Shown here piece after piece: positions 1 through 12,550 of a DNA stretch of 64,000 bases (positions within the stretch are counted from its first letter, which is position 1; every line of letters starts with the position of its first letter). The translations under genes were made by a program, and so were the position numbers. The DNA is from Apostichopus japonicus (taxonomy: Eukaryota; Echinodermata; Holothuroidea; Aspidochirotida; Stichopodidae). Location of the stretch: positions 9,523,013-9,587,012 of the forward strand of contig NC_092577.1 of NCBI RefSeq assembly GCF_037975245.1, read 5' to 3'. The notes under the pieces were generated by a model, which saw nothing but the letters and a program-made list of their open reading frames with translations, did not search any database and was not told the DNA's origin.

Positions 1-34
1 TGAATGCACCTATGCTGCAGGCTATGGTAGTCTA

Positions 35-1098
35 CAGTGGCGGCGGAACCGGGGGGCTTGGGGGGGCTGAGCCCCCCAATAAAAAAGTTGAGGGGGCAAA
101 TGCATGATAAGCCCCCCCAATATTTACCATGGCTCCAAAACGTGCATCTGCCCATTTTTCAATGCATACTTGTCGATCTGTCCGATGCACACGTATACTC
201 TAGGTGTAATAATTTTAGTACTTGCTGGGGGACCCTCGGCCCGTCCCCTGGCTATAGACCACATTGTCACCCCAACCGCGTCTTCACGCCCCGTGAAAAG
301 TGGAAGCAGTGAGTGTGAGTACCGGTAAGCGTAACACAACTTCGTCTTAGGCCAATGACTTGCCTCATTTCAGCCAGTTCTCCAACATCCCCTTATTTAG
401 TGGCGGAGCGTCCATATATACAGTCAGGGGGCGGATCCCCCCCCCCCCTGACGGACTCAAATGGACTGCTGGCGCCCTTTTCAGCTTTTCACTACTTTTT
501 ACTTGCGTGATTTTTGACTATTTTATTGCGCTCTCATATACCTATTGACATTTGTCATATTCTGTTGGTGTAATTTTCCGACAAAATGGCGACGACACCT
601 ATTTATTCTCCGTTTATCTGCAAATTAGCAAGGCCCCGGAAAGGGTCATTTCCTGCAATCTAGGGAGTATCTTTACTCAAAAATTGTCTGTACACTCCGC
701 GCCAACCTGTGGTGGCGCTCCGCTTAAGCGCCCCTACAGACCATTCTTGTCCTACCTGACCAATACTCTAGCTCCGCCACCGCCCTTACTATACTCAAAA
801 ACATCTTTGCGAGTACACTACGAGTAATAGCTACTCTCTTAAAAAACCATCGAATATACAAATCACAATGTTTTTACAGACTTTTACGTGCAATATGAGA
901 AATTGCAGGCTTGAGACCCATATTTTAGGGCTAGGTATTGGCAGCATAAAACACTCGGAAAGTGCCGTTTCCGGCCATCTGGGGGTTTGAAAAAACCCAA
1001 TATTTTCTTGTACACTCCGCGCCAACCGATGGTGGCGCTCCGCTTAGATAGTCTCCACACATTAGCCCCCCAATAATTTTTCCGTTCCGCCGCGCCTG
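35..1098. mobile_element. Non-autonomous hAT-type DNA transposon with 8-bp TSD
   Basis: The element begins CAGTGGCGGCGGAAC and ends GTTCCGCCGCGCCTG, an imperfect terminal inverted repeat. A perfect 8-bp direct repeat, GTAGTCTA, flanks it at 27-34 and 1099-1106. CAG-type termini with 8-bp duplications are typical of hAT elements. It has no transposase; the short ORFs inside are chance reading of repeat DNA. A second hAT element is nested at 398-782. The first 250 bp recur at 13445-13690. Confidence 0.85.
398..782. mobile_element. Short hAT-type MITE nested in the 35-1098 element
   Basis: The termini share GTGGCGGAGC in inverted orientation. They are flanked by CCCTTATT (390-397) and CCCTTACT (783-790), an 8-bp duplication with one mismatch. 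A longer copy lies in the opposite orientation at 14049-14732, where about 300 bp extra is present, so this copy looks like an internal deletion derivative. It contains the CGCTCC/GGAGCG hairpin-like module at about 688-726. Confidence 0.75.
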
Positions 1099-1106
1099 GT
1101 AGTCTA

Positions 1107-4100
1107 TGATGAAAAAGAAGTTATCGTGGTTATTCAAACTAGATACGTGTTTCTTGTGTTAAGTGGAAATGAGCATTTGTCATATTGTCCTCAGAATTGT
1201 TACTGAATCATAACCGTAAAACTAGGGATGTGCTTTTAGTTACAGCAGGTGGGTAGTTCTGGACCGGTAAAACGGCCGGTTATTAATAGAGTTCACACTG
1301 CAATTATGGTATATTTGTAAAATCGGCTATGATAGCCTAGACTAGCATTCAAATTCAGTAAACAGAAGATGTTAACAAACAGAAACAAAGGGACCTTACA
1401 ATGGTCTGTTCTATTTCAATTCAACACTTATTGTAATTGTTATACAATTGCTGATGATTATTCTATTTAGTTCGTGTTGTAGTTTTGTCACGGCACTTAT
1501 TGATGATCTGAAAGACAAACCACGACACAAAACATAATTTATATTGATATGTTATCTTCATTAATATGTGTTTGCACGTAAGTGTTGTTTGTCTCCATTT
1601 ACACTCCTCTTGATAACAGACTTTAATGTAGATTTCTTAAAACTTCTAAGAAATTTGGACAGCGTTATTGGTCAATGTTACAATTGTGAATGTCAAGTCA
1701 TAATAACACGATGTTAGATTATACATACCTTCCTCCTCCATATAAGGTACTAGTAGAGAGATTGATGTATATAGTCTTGATACAGTTGAAAACAAACATA
1801 TACCTAAGAAAGTGACTGGAAACAAGAAATACAAACCTTAGTTTACACAGCTGAAATACTCTCAGGACATTGGAAATGTGATCACGTGATTATGACGATG
1901 ATTTGCCTAGGCTTGTAGCGCCATAAATCCAAATAGTATTTATTCTATTATCAACATTTAAATTATTGGCTTTCATGATCTGTGATGACGTCACTGATGT
2001 TGAGTGTTCTCTGATCAGTTCATCGTCTCATGGATGATTATTCTTGATCTGAGCATCAAATACTCGACTATGATTTGTTTTCTTAATTTAGTTCAATATT
2101 CACTCCTATTTGAGTTGTTTCACATGTGTTATGTAGGATAAGTGTACAACTGATTAGCTAATGAGATGACAACAATTCTAACATGATTGGTTATGTAACT
2201 AATAAGATATTGCTTGTAAAATGATCAGGTATAAAACCGAGGTGATCATGATAGTAAACTGATCGGTAATCTTACTGAGATATAATGATTGTAAACTGAT
2301 CAGCTACACCACTGAGATGATGATAATAATAATAAACTAATAAGATCAAACTTAAGGAATCAACCAGATTGATTTCTCAACTGATATGAAGGTATCATCG
2401 AGGGCCAATATAAATCTGGTGAATGTAATGTTTAATATTTCCTTCCAGCCCCCCCCCCTCCCAAAACAAAGGACAAGAAAAAAAAGAGATTTATATGGCA
2501 CTTGCATTTTCATCAATTTCGTTCTTTTTATTCAATAGTATGGGACAATCAAGGTCTTAATGGTTCTCGTCGCCTCAATCTACAGACCGGTCTATGGCAG
2601 GTAAGAGATTGTGCGCCTTTCTAACAGCTATTTCTCATAATGCATTCTGGTCAGCTTATTTGAGCTAACCTGCCCTCTGTATTACTTTACCAGTAAATAT
2701 AAAATAAATAATAGTGACAACATAATCAGTAAAATGCACTTAGTTGATGGTAGCATTTGAATTAGATTGTGATAAACCAAGAAGACTCCAAACAACAAAA
2801 ATTTACCGAAATATTCTTGCTCCTGCTCCCGAATGTTGGTCAGATTTCTTTTATTATTGTTGCCCCGTGTGTCCCTTATTACCCAACCATAAATTTGTTT
2901 TATTATTCAAGATATTCTCTCACAGGTATATAAAGGCACAATACTGGCTTGCAGAAACGAGACACGCATGTTAAGTTTTAATTAAATCAGGATTGTTATA
3001 ATATTTTTGCTAACATTGACGAAAAAAGCATTCTTTATCAGAAAATAGTGAACATTTTTCTACGATATATCTACTGAAAAGATAACACAATGAAATTATT
3101 TACAGACTACTCGATTGTTGAAGGATACCACAGTTTTAACGTTAGTTACGTGGTGTCCATTTCACTCTCAAAGAGGTGAAATATAATCCTTTAAAAAGAC
3201 TTATATAATTGTGAGTACTTTTCTTTAGTTTCTTCTACCACTGTCAAATCAACTTTGAATAAAGGCAACAAGGGTCATTTTTTAAATATATTAATTAGAT
3301 ATTAAAATATTAGACAACGAAACTAACGTTAAATAGATCAACTCCAGGTATTCAATTGGAAACACTTTTTCTTCATATTAACCCCGTTATTTCTTCATCT
3401 AAATGTGATTTAATATATTTTCCAACCAGAAAAATCTGAAATAATATACACTTTGTACAAAACATGAACAACTGGGACTCCAGCTATATACTACAATACT
3501 GTATCCTTATACACTAATAGAGAATATTCGAATAATTCAGTAAGATTAAAGTATATGGACAAAATCACTCTTATTGTGTTTGATAAAACTCATTTCGAGA
3601 CAGCCGTCACTGCATGTAAACATACAGCAATGAGTGAAGGAAACTAAATTCTAGTAGTTTCAGTTTGTAAAGATGCAACGTAATCTTTTGCGACATTCAG
3701 AGAAAAGCGGAATTCAGATCGCCGTGTAAGAAAGAAGAGAAAATCGAAAAAAAAGCAGTAGATAAATACATAGAGAATTCCTTCATGTAATCCCTGATAA
3801 ATTTGAGAGGAGACAACATTTAATTCTTTTTTCATCATGAGGGAGAACCTAAAAGCCTTTAAAATGAAAAAAAGAACTATATAAACTAGCACACATAAGG
3901 CATAGCTTCTGTGCCTCAACACTGAACACACAAAAATTGACCAATCAGTGTCCTCAGATTTTGGTATTCTCTGTCAGGTCCATTAAATGACATGACAAGT
4001 CTATGTATCTTTCTACAGAGTACTCTCTTCATTTAAACCAAGTTTTTGAGGACAATTGGAGATCAAAAGTCCAATCTGGACTACCAGTTAAGTCTAAAGA

Positions 4101-4380
4101 AGATAGTCAGGAATCATACCAGCTAGGGTTATTGAAACTCAATAAAGCTTTCTCATGTGTGAAACCTCCATGGATTTGATAAATTAAAAACTGTTGCATG
4201 CTTCAACTGTGGACTTACATGTCAGGCATACAACCATTACAATAAGGGTAAAGGCATATAGCCAAATTATGATACAATACACTAATGGGTGAAATTCCAA
4301 GAAATTTTTGGTGTACATGCTGATTGAAATTAGGACAAAATTATGCTCAATGTGAGGTAAAACTGTCCTACAATTAGTGT
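1107..4380. other. No recognisable gene; AT-rich intron or intergenic DNA
   Basis: No ORF here reads like a protein. The longest are under 100 codons and low in complexity. Around 2140-2340 short phrases such as TGATCAG and GAGATGAT recur irregularly. A C-rich run lies at 2450-2462. One splice-flanked block (2539-2600) is listed separately. Confidence 0.5.
2539..2600 (+). other. Candidate internal exon (splice-flanked block)
   Basis: A pyrimidine-rich stretch ending TTCAATAG precedes this 62-nt block, and a good donor, CAG|GTAAGA, follows it. Two of its frames are open. GC content is higher than in the surroundings. No protein family is recognised and no partner exons were found, so this may be chance. 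Confidence 0.15.
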
Positions 4381-4870
4381 AAAATCCTGGTAAAGTGAGG
4401 TAAAACTAAGGTAAAAGCGTAGTAAATATACGGTAAAATTGGGGTAAAAGAACGGTAAAACTGGTAAATTTAGGGTAAAAGTGTGGTAAATCTACGGTAA
4501 AAGCATGGTAACCTTGGGGTAAAACCATGGTACACTGTGGTAAAAGTATGGTAAATTGAGGTAAAACTAAGGAAGAGCGTGGTAAATATGCGGTAAAATT
4601 GGGGTAAAAGAACGGTAAAACTGTGGTAAATTTGGGGTAAAAGCGTGGTAAAAGTGCGGTAAAAGTATGGTAACAGCGTGGTAAATTGCGGTAAAATTGG
4701 GGTAAAAGCGAGGTAAAACTATGGTAAATTTGTGGTAATTTACTGCGGTAAACCGCGGTTTACCGCGTCCATAGGGCCAAAACACCGCGGTAATGTACAA
4801 CAAATTTACCGCGATTTTACCCCGGTTTTACCGTGGTAAAATTGTGGTATGTTACCGCGGTAAATTTGAG
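4381..4870. repeat. GTAAA-type minisatellite with inverted end
   Basis: About 490 bp of degenerate 10-17-bp units built on GGTAAA (variants GGGGTAAAAG, GTGGTAAAT, GCGGTAAAA). From about 4745 the polarity reverses, giving TTTACC units, then switches back. The ORF on the minus strand here is only the repeat read through. Confidence 0.9.
4745..4766. repeat. 22-bp perfect palindrome within the GTAAA array
   Basis: Two 11-base half-sites GCGGTAAACCG face each other about the axis 4755/4756. It marks the point where the array flips polarity and could extrude as a cruciform. Confidence 0.8.
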
Positions 4871-5194
4871 GTAAATTTTTTCCTGGGTTAGAACTGGGAA
4901 TGGGGGAGGGGGGGGGAGGGGCTGTGTGGAGGGTCTTGATATGCGAGCATTGTTTTCATGAATGTTATTCAGCCCATCCAATGATTAGTTCTATATTGAA
5001 ACACTCGTACAACTTCCATATCAGTGAGATTATCAGTGAACTAGTATTACAAATATTGTAAAGATAAATATACAAGGTTTACTTTTTGACATGTTTGTTA
5101 CGTATATGTCAATCATTTTTGACATATACCGTCTAATTATTTTGAGGGGTTGTGAAAGTACAAAGGTCTAGAGAGGACATGGTCAAAAACAAGG

Positions 5195-5325
5195 ATTACG
5201 TACGTACGTAATACGTATACGTACGTACGCAATAATTATCACGTACGTACGTAATTCTACTACTTACGTACGTAATAATGATCACGCACGGACGTGATAA
5301 TATCACGTACGTATGCAGTGTTATT
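5195..5325. repeat. ACGT self-complementary microsatellite
   Basis: Interrupted runs of ACGTACGT spaced by AATAAT and TGATAATATC phrases. Every run is its own reverse complement. Confidence 0.85.
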
Positions 5326-6640
5326 ACCTACGTCATGTTGCGTTTACAGCCATACTCCTGATTTATGTTGTAACCGACCGTTGAACTTACCCTGTATCTT
5401 ACTGTACCAACTCCCTGGTTATAGACATGGACATGTTTTAAATTGTTTCTGTTGGTATGAGACGTGGGTTTCCCATGCATGACTTTTAGACTAATATATA
5501 TTACTTTAAATTGTTGTAAAAGGCTTATCAAATTACCTTAAACTATTTCTATGGTATTTTGTAAATTGGTCAAATGCACAGAATGGAATGGGGAATATTG
5601 GAAGTTAGTAATAGGAACAGATGTATGTGAAATTTGACTCTAGAAACTTATGTTGAGTTTGTTTCTATACTTTTGTAGTGTTCAACTCAAATAAAATTGA
5701 AATTTAAAACTGGGTAGACGTTTTAAAGCAATTAAATAAAGCTTCATGTTACGTAATACGTCATATCTTTGAACAATCCATATAATATGCACACATAACT
5801 GGATAGCCCTGCAACTAATTAAGATATGTAGTTATGTTGTGACTGCTACGTACAAGTGAGTTATTTATCGTTTATTTAAATTCAGACAATATTGTGTCCC
5901 ACAAATTAATTGTCATGTTTTAATTGTTTGTTTCCATTCCATTAAAATCCATGCTTACTATCATCTAACTTGGTGTGATTTTGAAGAAATAAAGTAACAT
6001 TTCGTTTCAAGGTCCTTATCTTTCCTTTTACTGCCAAATTTGTCACAAGCAGATTGTAGAAGAAACAACACAAATATCCATTATGGTATTCTTCCTTTGG
6101 AATTAAATATTACTAATAAAAATATTTTTTTCCTAAAATTTCTTTAGGGGATTTGAAGAAACAAATGCTTAAATTTGTATTTGTCAATATTAGTGTATAC
6201 GTAACTGACATAAGTGTATGGGTACAGCAGGCATAGATATAATGGAAGGACGGGTCTGGTTTTTATTTGAAACCAATAAACATGAGTATATTCTTCTGAA
6301 TGGTAATGCTTGCCATGATCTTGGTCATTTGTATATATGAAGGGAGGAGGAGCTATTCTCATTAATGACATTGCAAGTTTTCCGATCTATTACTCTTTTT
6401 TCTTTCTTTTTAGACCGGGCGGCGGCGGGGGTTGCGGGGAGATGGTGATTATTGCATTTGTGTTAAATGGGAATAAATTAGAAGATAGAAAGAAACTATG
6501 TAGTAATATGTGCAGCTCTACTAACCCGCTTTGTTGTTATGTTGTACCGATGCCATGGTAACCCAATCATGTGCAATCACTTGATAAAATATGAATATTA
6601 GACACATACTTGTATTAATTCCATCGTTTTTTAACAGACA
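5300..6640. other. Diverged segmental duplication, copy 1
   Basis: Blocks here recur in the same order at 9.2-10.5 kb: around 5.38 kb (ACCGACCGTTGAACTTACCC against AGCCGACCCTGTAGCTTACT), around 5.80-5.90 kb (GCCCTGCAACTAATTAAGAT), around 6.05 kb (AGCAGATTGTAG) and around 6.55 kb (ATGCCATGGTAACC followed by TTAGACACATAC). No conserved reading frame is obvious. This is an old local duplication, since separated by a transposon. Confidence 0.6.
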
Positions 6641-7149
6641 CAAACATACATACATTCGAAGATTTTGAAGGAGTCAGGATCCGGGGTGGGTAGGGGGTTG
6701 GAGTGGAGTTGTTCCAACTACGGTATAGTCGGTAACTGCATGGTAATCTGATTTTAATATTCATAATTTGTCATCGGCCAATTGTTTCTTGTATCTTGAT
6801 AATTATCTACAATTGTTAAGGATATTATTTTGCCACACCTGAACCTTCCAGCCTCATTCATTGCTTATCATTAGTGTCTAGGATTGGGTGGAGGGTTGAG
6901 GGCGCCAAATAATACAAGAACAACTCACGTTAACTTTTGTATCACGTTCTTCCAAACGTTGAAACTAACTGATAAAAATGTGGATGTGAACAGAAATACT
7001 TATATATTTTTGTAATAACATTCTGTAAGTAAATCATTAGCATTGGTATTATACTTAACAACCGAGCATATCATTTCAGCATTTAGTGGAACACTAGTAG
7101 CGTGTATGACTTTGAAACAACATAATTGACATAACCGACGCTGCATAAT
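6640..7149. other. No recognisable feature
   Basis: AT-rich DNA without a credible ORF or repeat unit. The hAT target duplication ATAAT closes it at 7145-7149. Confidence 0.4.
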
Positions 7150-9024
7150 CAGGCGCGTTTCCAGGATTTTCTAACCCGGGGGGCGCGAATTACTATCTAA
7201 GCGGAGCGCCACCATCGGTTGGCGCGGAGCGTACAAGAAAATTTCTGGTTTTGATACCCCCCAGATCACCGGAAATGGCACTTCTCGGGCTTGAAAATGA
7301 CCAACCAGATGTACAGTTTTACCTGAGAACCAAGTATTTCCCAATAGTTTTCTTTCCATCCATAACCTTTTTGAAGATTTTCACCAGTCACACATCATGT
7401 TCTACCTGATCGCATCTCCTGTGGATCATTGCTTTTGTAGGTGATTCTACGTCGCGGTCCACAATACCCGACAGCCCCACTTTTCAAGGTTTTCAGCCCA
7501 TTATTTGTTCAGAATTTGAAAATTCACATTTCTCGTGAATAAACTCACTTCAAAACATACCCATAATGTTGCAAAAATATGTCATCTATGGACAACCAAT
7601 ATAGAAAAACCTCCTTGAACCCGTAACAGACCGGTAAAAATTACACGAGTAGAGGGAAGTATGATGAAGAATGTTGGTGAGGAAATTTTCGAAAATTCAG
7701 ACACTAATTTATTGGTGTAGAGATATTAAAACCTCTTATAACGGCTATTATAAAACTTGGTTGAAGGAAATGAAAAAAATAGCAGATATTTCCTTCAACC
7801 GAACACTACACACATAGGCGTAGGAGGCAGGGGCTCCTACTGAAAGAAAAATAAATTGCAATGATGTAGCTAAAGGAAATGAATAGTTTAAAAAATATCT
7901 CCTTGATAATTAAAATAAAGTTGTAAGCTTGGCCCACTAATTCGACATTACTGATGTAAAAGAGAATTTGACATAATTGGACCTCCATGCTTTTTTTCCA
8001 TCTACATAAGACATGTCGTTGTTTACAGCATCCCGCGGTATACTGCGCAATTTCCACGAACCGCACGGTACACAATGACATGCGAGGTAATAACCGATGA
8101 TTACTTATATGATATTGATATTAACGTGTTAAACGCGCGTGGGGCGCGCGAAAAATTTAGGTTATATTTTTCGGGTAAAGTTGTTAGAGTCCCCAAAATC
8201 AAATGGGTTACTATGACTACACACATCGACAGTTTTGAGGCTGTTCATCCTGGAACCTCGATTTTCATGCTCACTGATATATGATGTGATATCTGCTGTG
8301 TGGTTTACAAATTCTAACAGGCGCGTAGCGAATACTTTGCCAAGGGAGGGGCGAAGCCTGTAGGCAAACTATCTAAGCTTAGCGCCACAACAGATTGGCG
8401 CGAAGCGTAGAAGAAAATTTTGGCCGAAAATGCCTCCCAGATCGCTGGATATGACACTTCCACTGCCTTGTAAGTTGCATCTAAGCATTTTCTATTTTGA
8501 ATTTAATAGCGATATCATAAAAAATATATGCTCGGGGCGGTCGCCCCCTTCCCGATATGCGTCATATTCTCCGACGACTCCGACCAGCCACAGTTGGTTT
8601 CATAGCACAATGGTTTAAGGCGTCCATACACACACACGCGTTATGGTAGACCATATATAGTATATATATATAGATACATTAGTCAGAGAGGAAAAATGGA
8701 AACGTCAAAAATGGAGTTGTCGGTGAAAGGGGTAGGGTGATGCGCCCGCCCCTTCCGACATCCTCGATCCGTCACTGGCTACCCTGTGTATATAATATGG
8801 ATCAGCGCTGTAATGATGTCACTGTTCGTCTTTCTCTTCCTGGTGTCTTGGCATATTTATTCTACTCCCTCCTCTTTTTTCTCTCCTTCTTCTTTTTCTT
8901 TTCCCTTCCTTCCTCCTCCTCTTTTCCCCCTCTTTTTTCCTTGTTTTCTTCTCTTTTTTTTCCTCTCCTCTTTTTCTTACCCGGGGGGCGCGCGCCCCCA
9001 ACGCCCCCCCTGGATACGCACCTG
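7150..9024 (+). mobile_element. hAT-type element, copy A, with 5-bp TSD
   Basis: The left end, CAGGCGCGTTTCCAGG, mirrors the right end, CCTGGATACGCACCTG. The 5-bp duplication ATAAT flanks it at 7145-7149 and 9025-9029. Copies B (61396-63374) and C (43718-50377, reverse orientation) share its order of blocks. Near the right end is a strongly pyrimidine-rich tract (about 8862-8985) followed by CTTACCCGGGGGGCGCGCG. It encodes no protein. Classical hATs make 8-bp duplications; a 5-bp duplication fits the minority hAT5-type group, an assignment made from memory of that class. Confidence 0.85.
7813..8215 (+). mobile_element. Nested hAT-type MITE inside copy A
   Basis: It is flanked by perfect 8-bp repeats ACTACACA (7805-7812 and 8216-8223). 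The left end is CATAGGCGTAGGAGGC; the right end is decayed. The same insertion in copy B has both ends and the same duplication, and copy C is uninterrupted at this point. Confidence 0.8.
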
Positions 9025-9239
9025 ATAATGTTTCCAACATACCACTATACATCCTCCTAAGACATTGGTAGTATTCTTCTGTGACAAAACTTAGCTGTAG
9101 TAAAAATGAATGACATTAACAAATATCTTAATCAAATTAGTGTATACCTAAAGGAATGAACTGAATATAACCTGCTTTAACTTCACCGTCTCGATGTACA
9201 TTAAATATGAAACCGTAGAATGTTGTCAATCATGCTGTA

Positions 9240-10475
9240 CCGTTCTTGTTTATGTTCAAATAATGTCGCTGCAAATGTTCATCATGGCACATACAACAGT
9301 CGTAAGAAAAGTCCGTTTAGCCGACCCTGTAGCTTACTGTAGCTGCCCTTGCATATTTGTCTTTGTAGCAGGCTCCCTGGTTTTCACTGGTTATTTTCAT
9401 TTTCTTCGTTTTCTCTGGTGTAAGGAGAAGTTGGTCTTTCATTAACTAAAGCTGCCTATTACGTCATAGGTTGAAAATTGACCGAACCGTGAAATATTCG
9501 CAGAATTATTGGATACCCTGCAACTCACTAAGATATCTAGATATGTTGTCACAATCACGTGACTGCTCCTAATCAGTGAATTATTTGTCGTTGATCCAGA
9601 TTTAGACAATTTGTGTCCCTCACATATAGTGTCATGGATATTTGTTTGTTAAAAATCTTACCTTAATCTTCCCTGTTGGACTGCAGTAACATTATGTTTT
9701 AAAGTCCTCCCCATTCCTTTCACAGTCAAGTTTACATACCAGCAGATTGTAGCAAAAACAGCACAAAGTACAGAAATTGTAAAAGTCCACTTTTGCTACT
9801 CTTTCTTCAATCTTCAATCTTATTCAATTATTTACTCAAATTTATCAAGGTAAATGTTCCGACGGTTCCACCTACACTAATTTATATTACACATTTAATA
9901 CCTGTAGTTTCTAGGTCAGAAATGAGGATGAACTGGTTATGGTAACGGATGGAGACCGATGTAAATCAGCGCGATGTAACTTTGTTCTTTGTATGGTTTT
10001 AAAATCATATCAGAAACTGGTTTTCATAACCTATCGTTTGTGTTTGGAGTGCATGTATAAACGAAATTGCTTGTGAACATCAGACTCACCGTTATCCAGA
10101 GTGCACATACTGGACATTTTGGCGATTGATATAAATGAAAGAAGAGGTGAAACGTTTACTGATAATATGAAAGAAATTTGAAGACTATTTTGTAAATTGT
10201 GAAAATATTATATTCGTGATTTGGAATAAACTGTAAAAGAAGATCTTGCAAAGATATTATTTTAGTGGCACCAGATTCGCTCTTTAGAGTAAAGCATTAC
10301 CGATTATTCCGTAGAGCTGTGATTAAATCACTTTCCACGCACATTTACACAACAAGACCATAATACCAGTCAGTATGTTACGGCAATTATACTACTGCTT
10401 CGTTCTGTTGTCTAGATACCATGGTAACCAAATAACTAGACACGTATTTTTTTGACGCTGTTTACGAACACAATG
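9240..10475. other. Diverged segmental duplication, copy 2
   Basis: This is the partner of 5300-6640, in the same orientation and block order; for example ATACCCTGCAACTCACTAAG, ACCAGCAGATTGTAG and ATACCATGGTAACC. Identity is patchy with many indels. The 83-codon ORF at 9194-9445 has no counterpart frame in copy 1, so it is probably not coding. Confidence 0.6.
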
Positions 10476-11590
10476 TTCAAAATATCACGCATATGACACC
10501 GAATGTTTTAAGATACTGCGTCACGGATATACAATTTTCTAAGCCTTTGTCGTATATATATTTTGCTTTCTGTATTTTGTTAAAAGCATCTTAGATGTGC
10601 AGTAGACTCTCATTTGAAGAAGCATGATCCGTTTAAAGCAATGGTTGGATGACAAGACTAACTTAACGAATGTAGCATTAACATAGCTGGTTTCGTTTAC
10701 AGTATCAACTTAATCGCCATCAAAGAGCACGAGTTTTCACCAGTTTCATGAATTATTATAACTTTGATAGATGCTTGAACTCATTAAAAACCTGGTAACT
10801 TTTTAACCAGCATCGGAACTTAAATCAGACCTATTACATATCTCATGACATATGCACATACCAGCTTCACCTTCTTATACAAGTAAGAATTGGGGCTGTA
10901 GTTGATTCTATTCTCATCACCTGCTGAGACTAATTACAAGCGGTCATATTCATAGTTCCTACAATAATATTGCTACACCGTTAAACAAATAATATGTTCA
11001 CTTATAGCTTCCGTAAAAAAATATCTTACTCGAATTCATTAGAAAAATCCGGCGCATATATTATTCCTTTGAATTATCACCATTACAACATTTTAAATAT
11101 TCATAAACAAGAGAACCAAAGACTAAGAAATATAAAAACCAATACATTAATATGAATTTAAATACAAGAAAGTAAAAGGGGAATACATGTTACTAAAACG
11201 AATCTACAAAAATGCTTAAAGTGCTTCTATTTGAATTAAATTGCAGCAAGGTAAAGAAAAATAATGTCTGGATGATTTGATTGGTTCCTTGGTAGTAGCA
11301 CAGCACCAATGTTACCAGGTTGGATTGCGTGTGTGTGGGTTGGGGGGGGGGGCAGGTGTGCGTGTATGTTTGTGGATGTGTCTGCTAGCTTGTAAACACA
11401 TTATCTCAACAACTACAAGTGAGTCAATGTGACGGAGAGCCAAACGTTCCAAAGATGTCGCAAAAGAAAGTGAAGTGTCAATGTTCAATTTGATATCAAC
11501 ATATTACAATTTCATATGGACATGTCGAAACAAAATACAATATGTTATTACGTCCAGGAACATGTCAAATATATACAAAAATAGTATGAT
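10476..11590. other. No recognisable gene
   Basis: AT-rich sequence with a short GT-rich stretch (about 11330-11380) and a G run at 11342-11351. No ORF worth reporting. Confidence 0.4.
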
Positions 11591-11591
11591 A

Positions 11592-11812
<221 letters not shown>

Positions 11813-12007
11813 ACTATGTTCAAAGTATCTCTTTCGAGATCCGGCTTTAGGAATCACAAATGACTTCGAGTTGGTTAGAATCATGTTTGATCTCTAGAGT
11901 AAGGCAAATATGTCACCAGAAAAGAACTAGGATTGTTCGATACAGGCGACAAACGCCTACAGTGGAATAACCACCTTTCTTACAAGTTTCGAACCTCTGA
12001 ACATACA

Positions 12008-12139
12008 ATCAGCGTCGATGGCCTAGTGGTTAGGGTTTCCGCGTACAAAGCGGGATGCTTTTTCGAATCCCGGTGGAGGCTGTAAGTTTTTTTCACTGTT
12101 CTAGATTTTCCTTGTCATTACGTTTTCAATATATATATA
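12008..12139 (+). mobile_element. tRNA-derived SINE
   Basis: The A-box-like TGGCCTAGTGGTTAG (12019-12033) and B-box-like TTCGAATCC (about 12062-12070) are about 30 bp apart, as in an RNA polymerase III internal promoter. The acceptor arms do not pair, so this is not a working tRNA. A non-tRNA tail follows (TTTTTTTCACTGTTCT...) and ends in a TA-rich run. The tail segment recurs directly at 13810-13880, beyond the inserted hAT element. Confidence 0.65.
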
Positions 12140-12550
12140 CAGGGATGTGCCCACGCTGGGCGGCACTTGGTGGCCCGCCCAGCACTAAAAAAGTTCCGTC
12201 CAGCAATGTCTTAAAAATCGTGAATCCCGCCCAGCACTATTTTCATCTAAAATCCCGACATTACTAACAATATATTCAACATAAATTGGGCCTAGCCTAT
12301 GCCAAAATTATACAGACTAATAATGCATCAGTTACGCATGCAAGAAACATTACTAACGGCTCTCAATCGGTCCCTTGTAAAATCTCTATGAAACAAACTA
12401 ATAACTTTTACCAGGTACGTAATATATTTCACTAAAAAAACATGAAAAATGATAATAGTTAGCAAAACTAGTACCTGTGTAAGTGTTTAAAAGATACAAA
12501 AGTGTCAGCATTTAGCATCTGAGCACCTTAAAAAATCGCCCCTCCCCCAG

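Noticed and set aside
4567-4803. 78-codon minus ORF with FTAVNYHKFT-like repeats
   Set aside because: It is the GTAAA minisatellite translated; length and content follow the repeat unit.
8319-8777. Second nested hAT in copy A between CAGGCGCGTAGCG and ATCCGTCACTG
   Set aside because: Both ends look hAT-like, but the flanking 8-mers AATTCTAA and GCTACCCT do not match.
8737-9060. Phe/Ser/Pro-rich ORFs at 8.8 kb, 43.8 kb and 63.2 kb and Lys/Arg/Glu-rich ones on the other strand
   Set aside because: They come from the polypyrimidine block of the hAT family.
12008-12083. Functional tRNA gene
   Set aside because: A- and B-box-like sequences are present, but the acceptor stem does not pair and a SINE tail follows.
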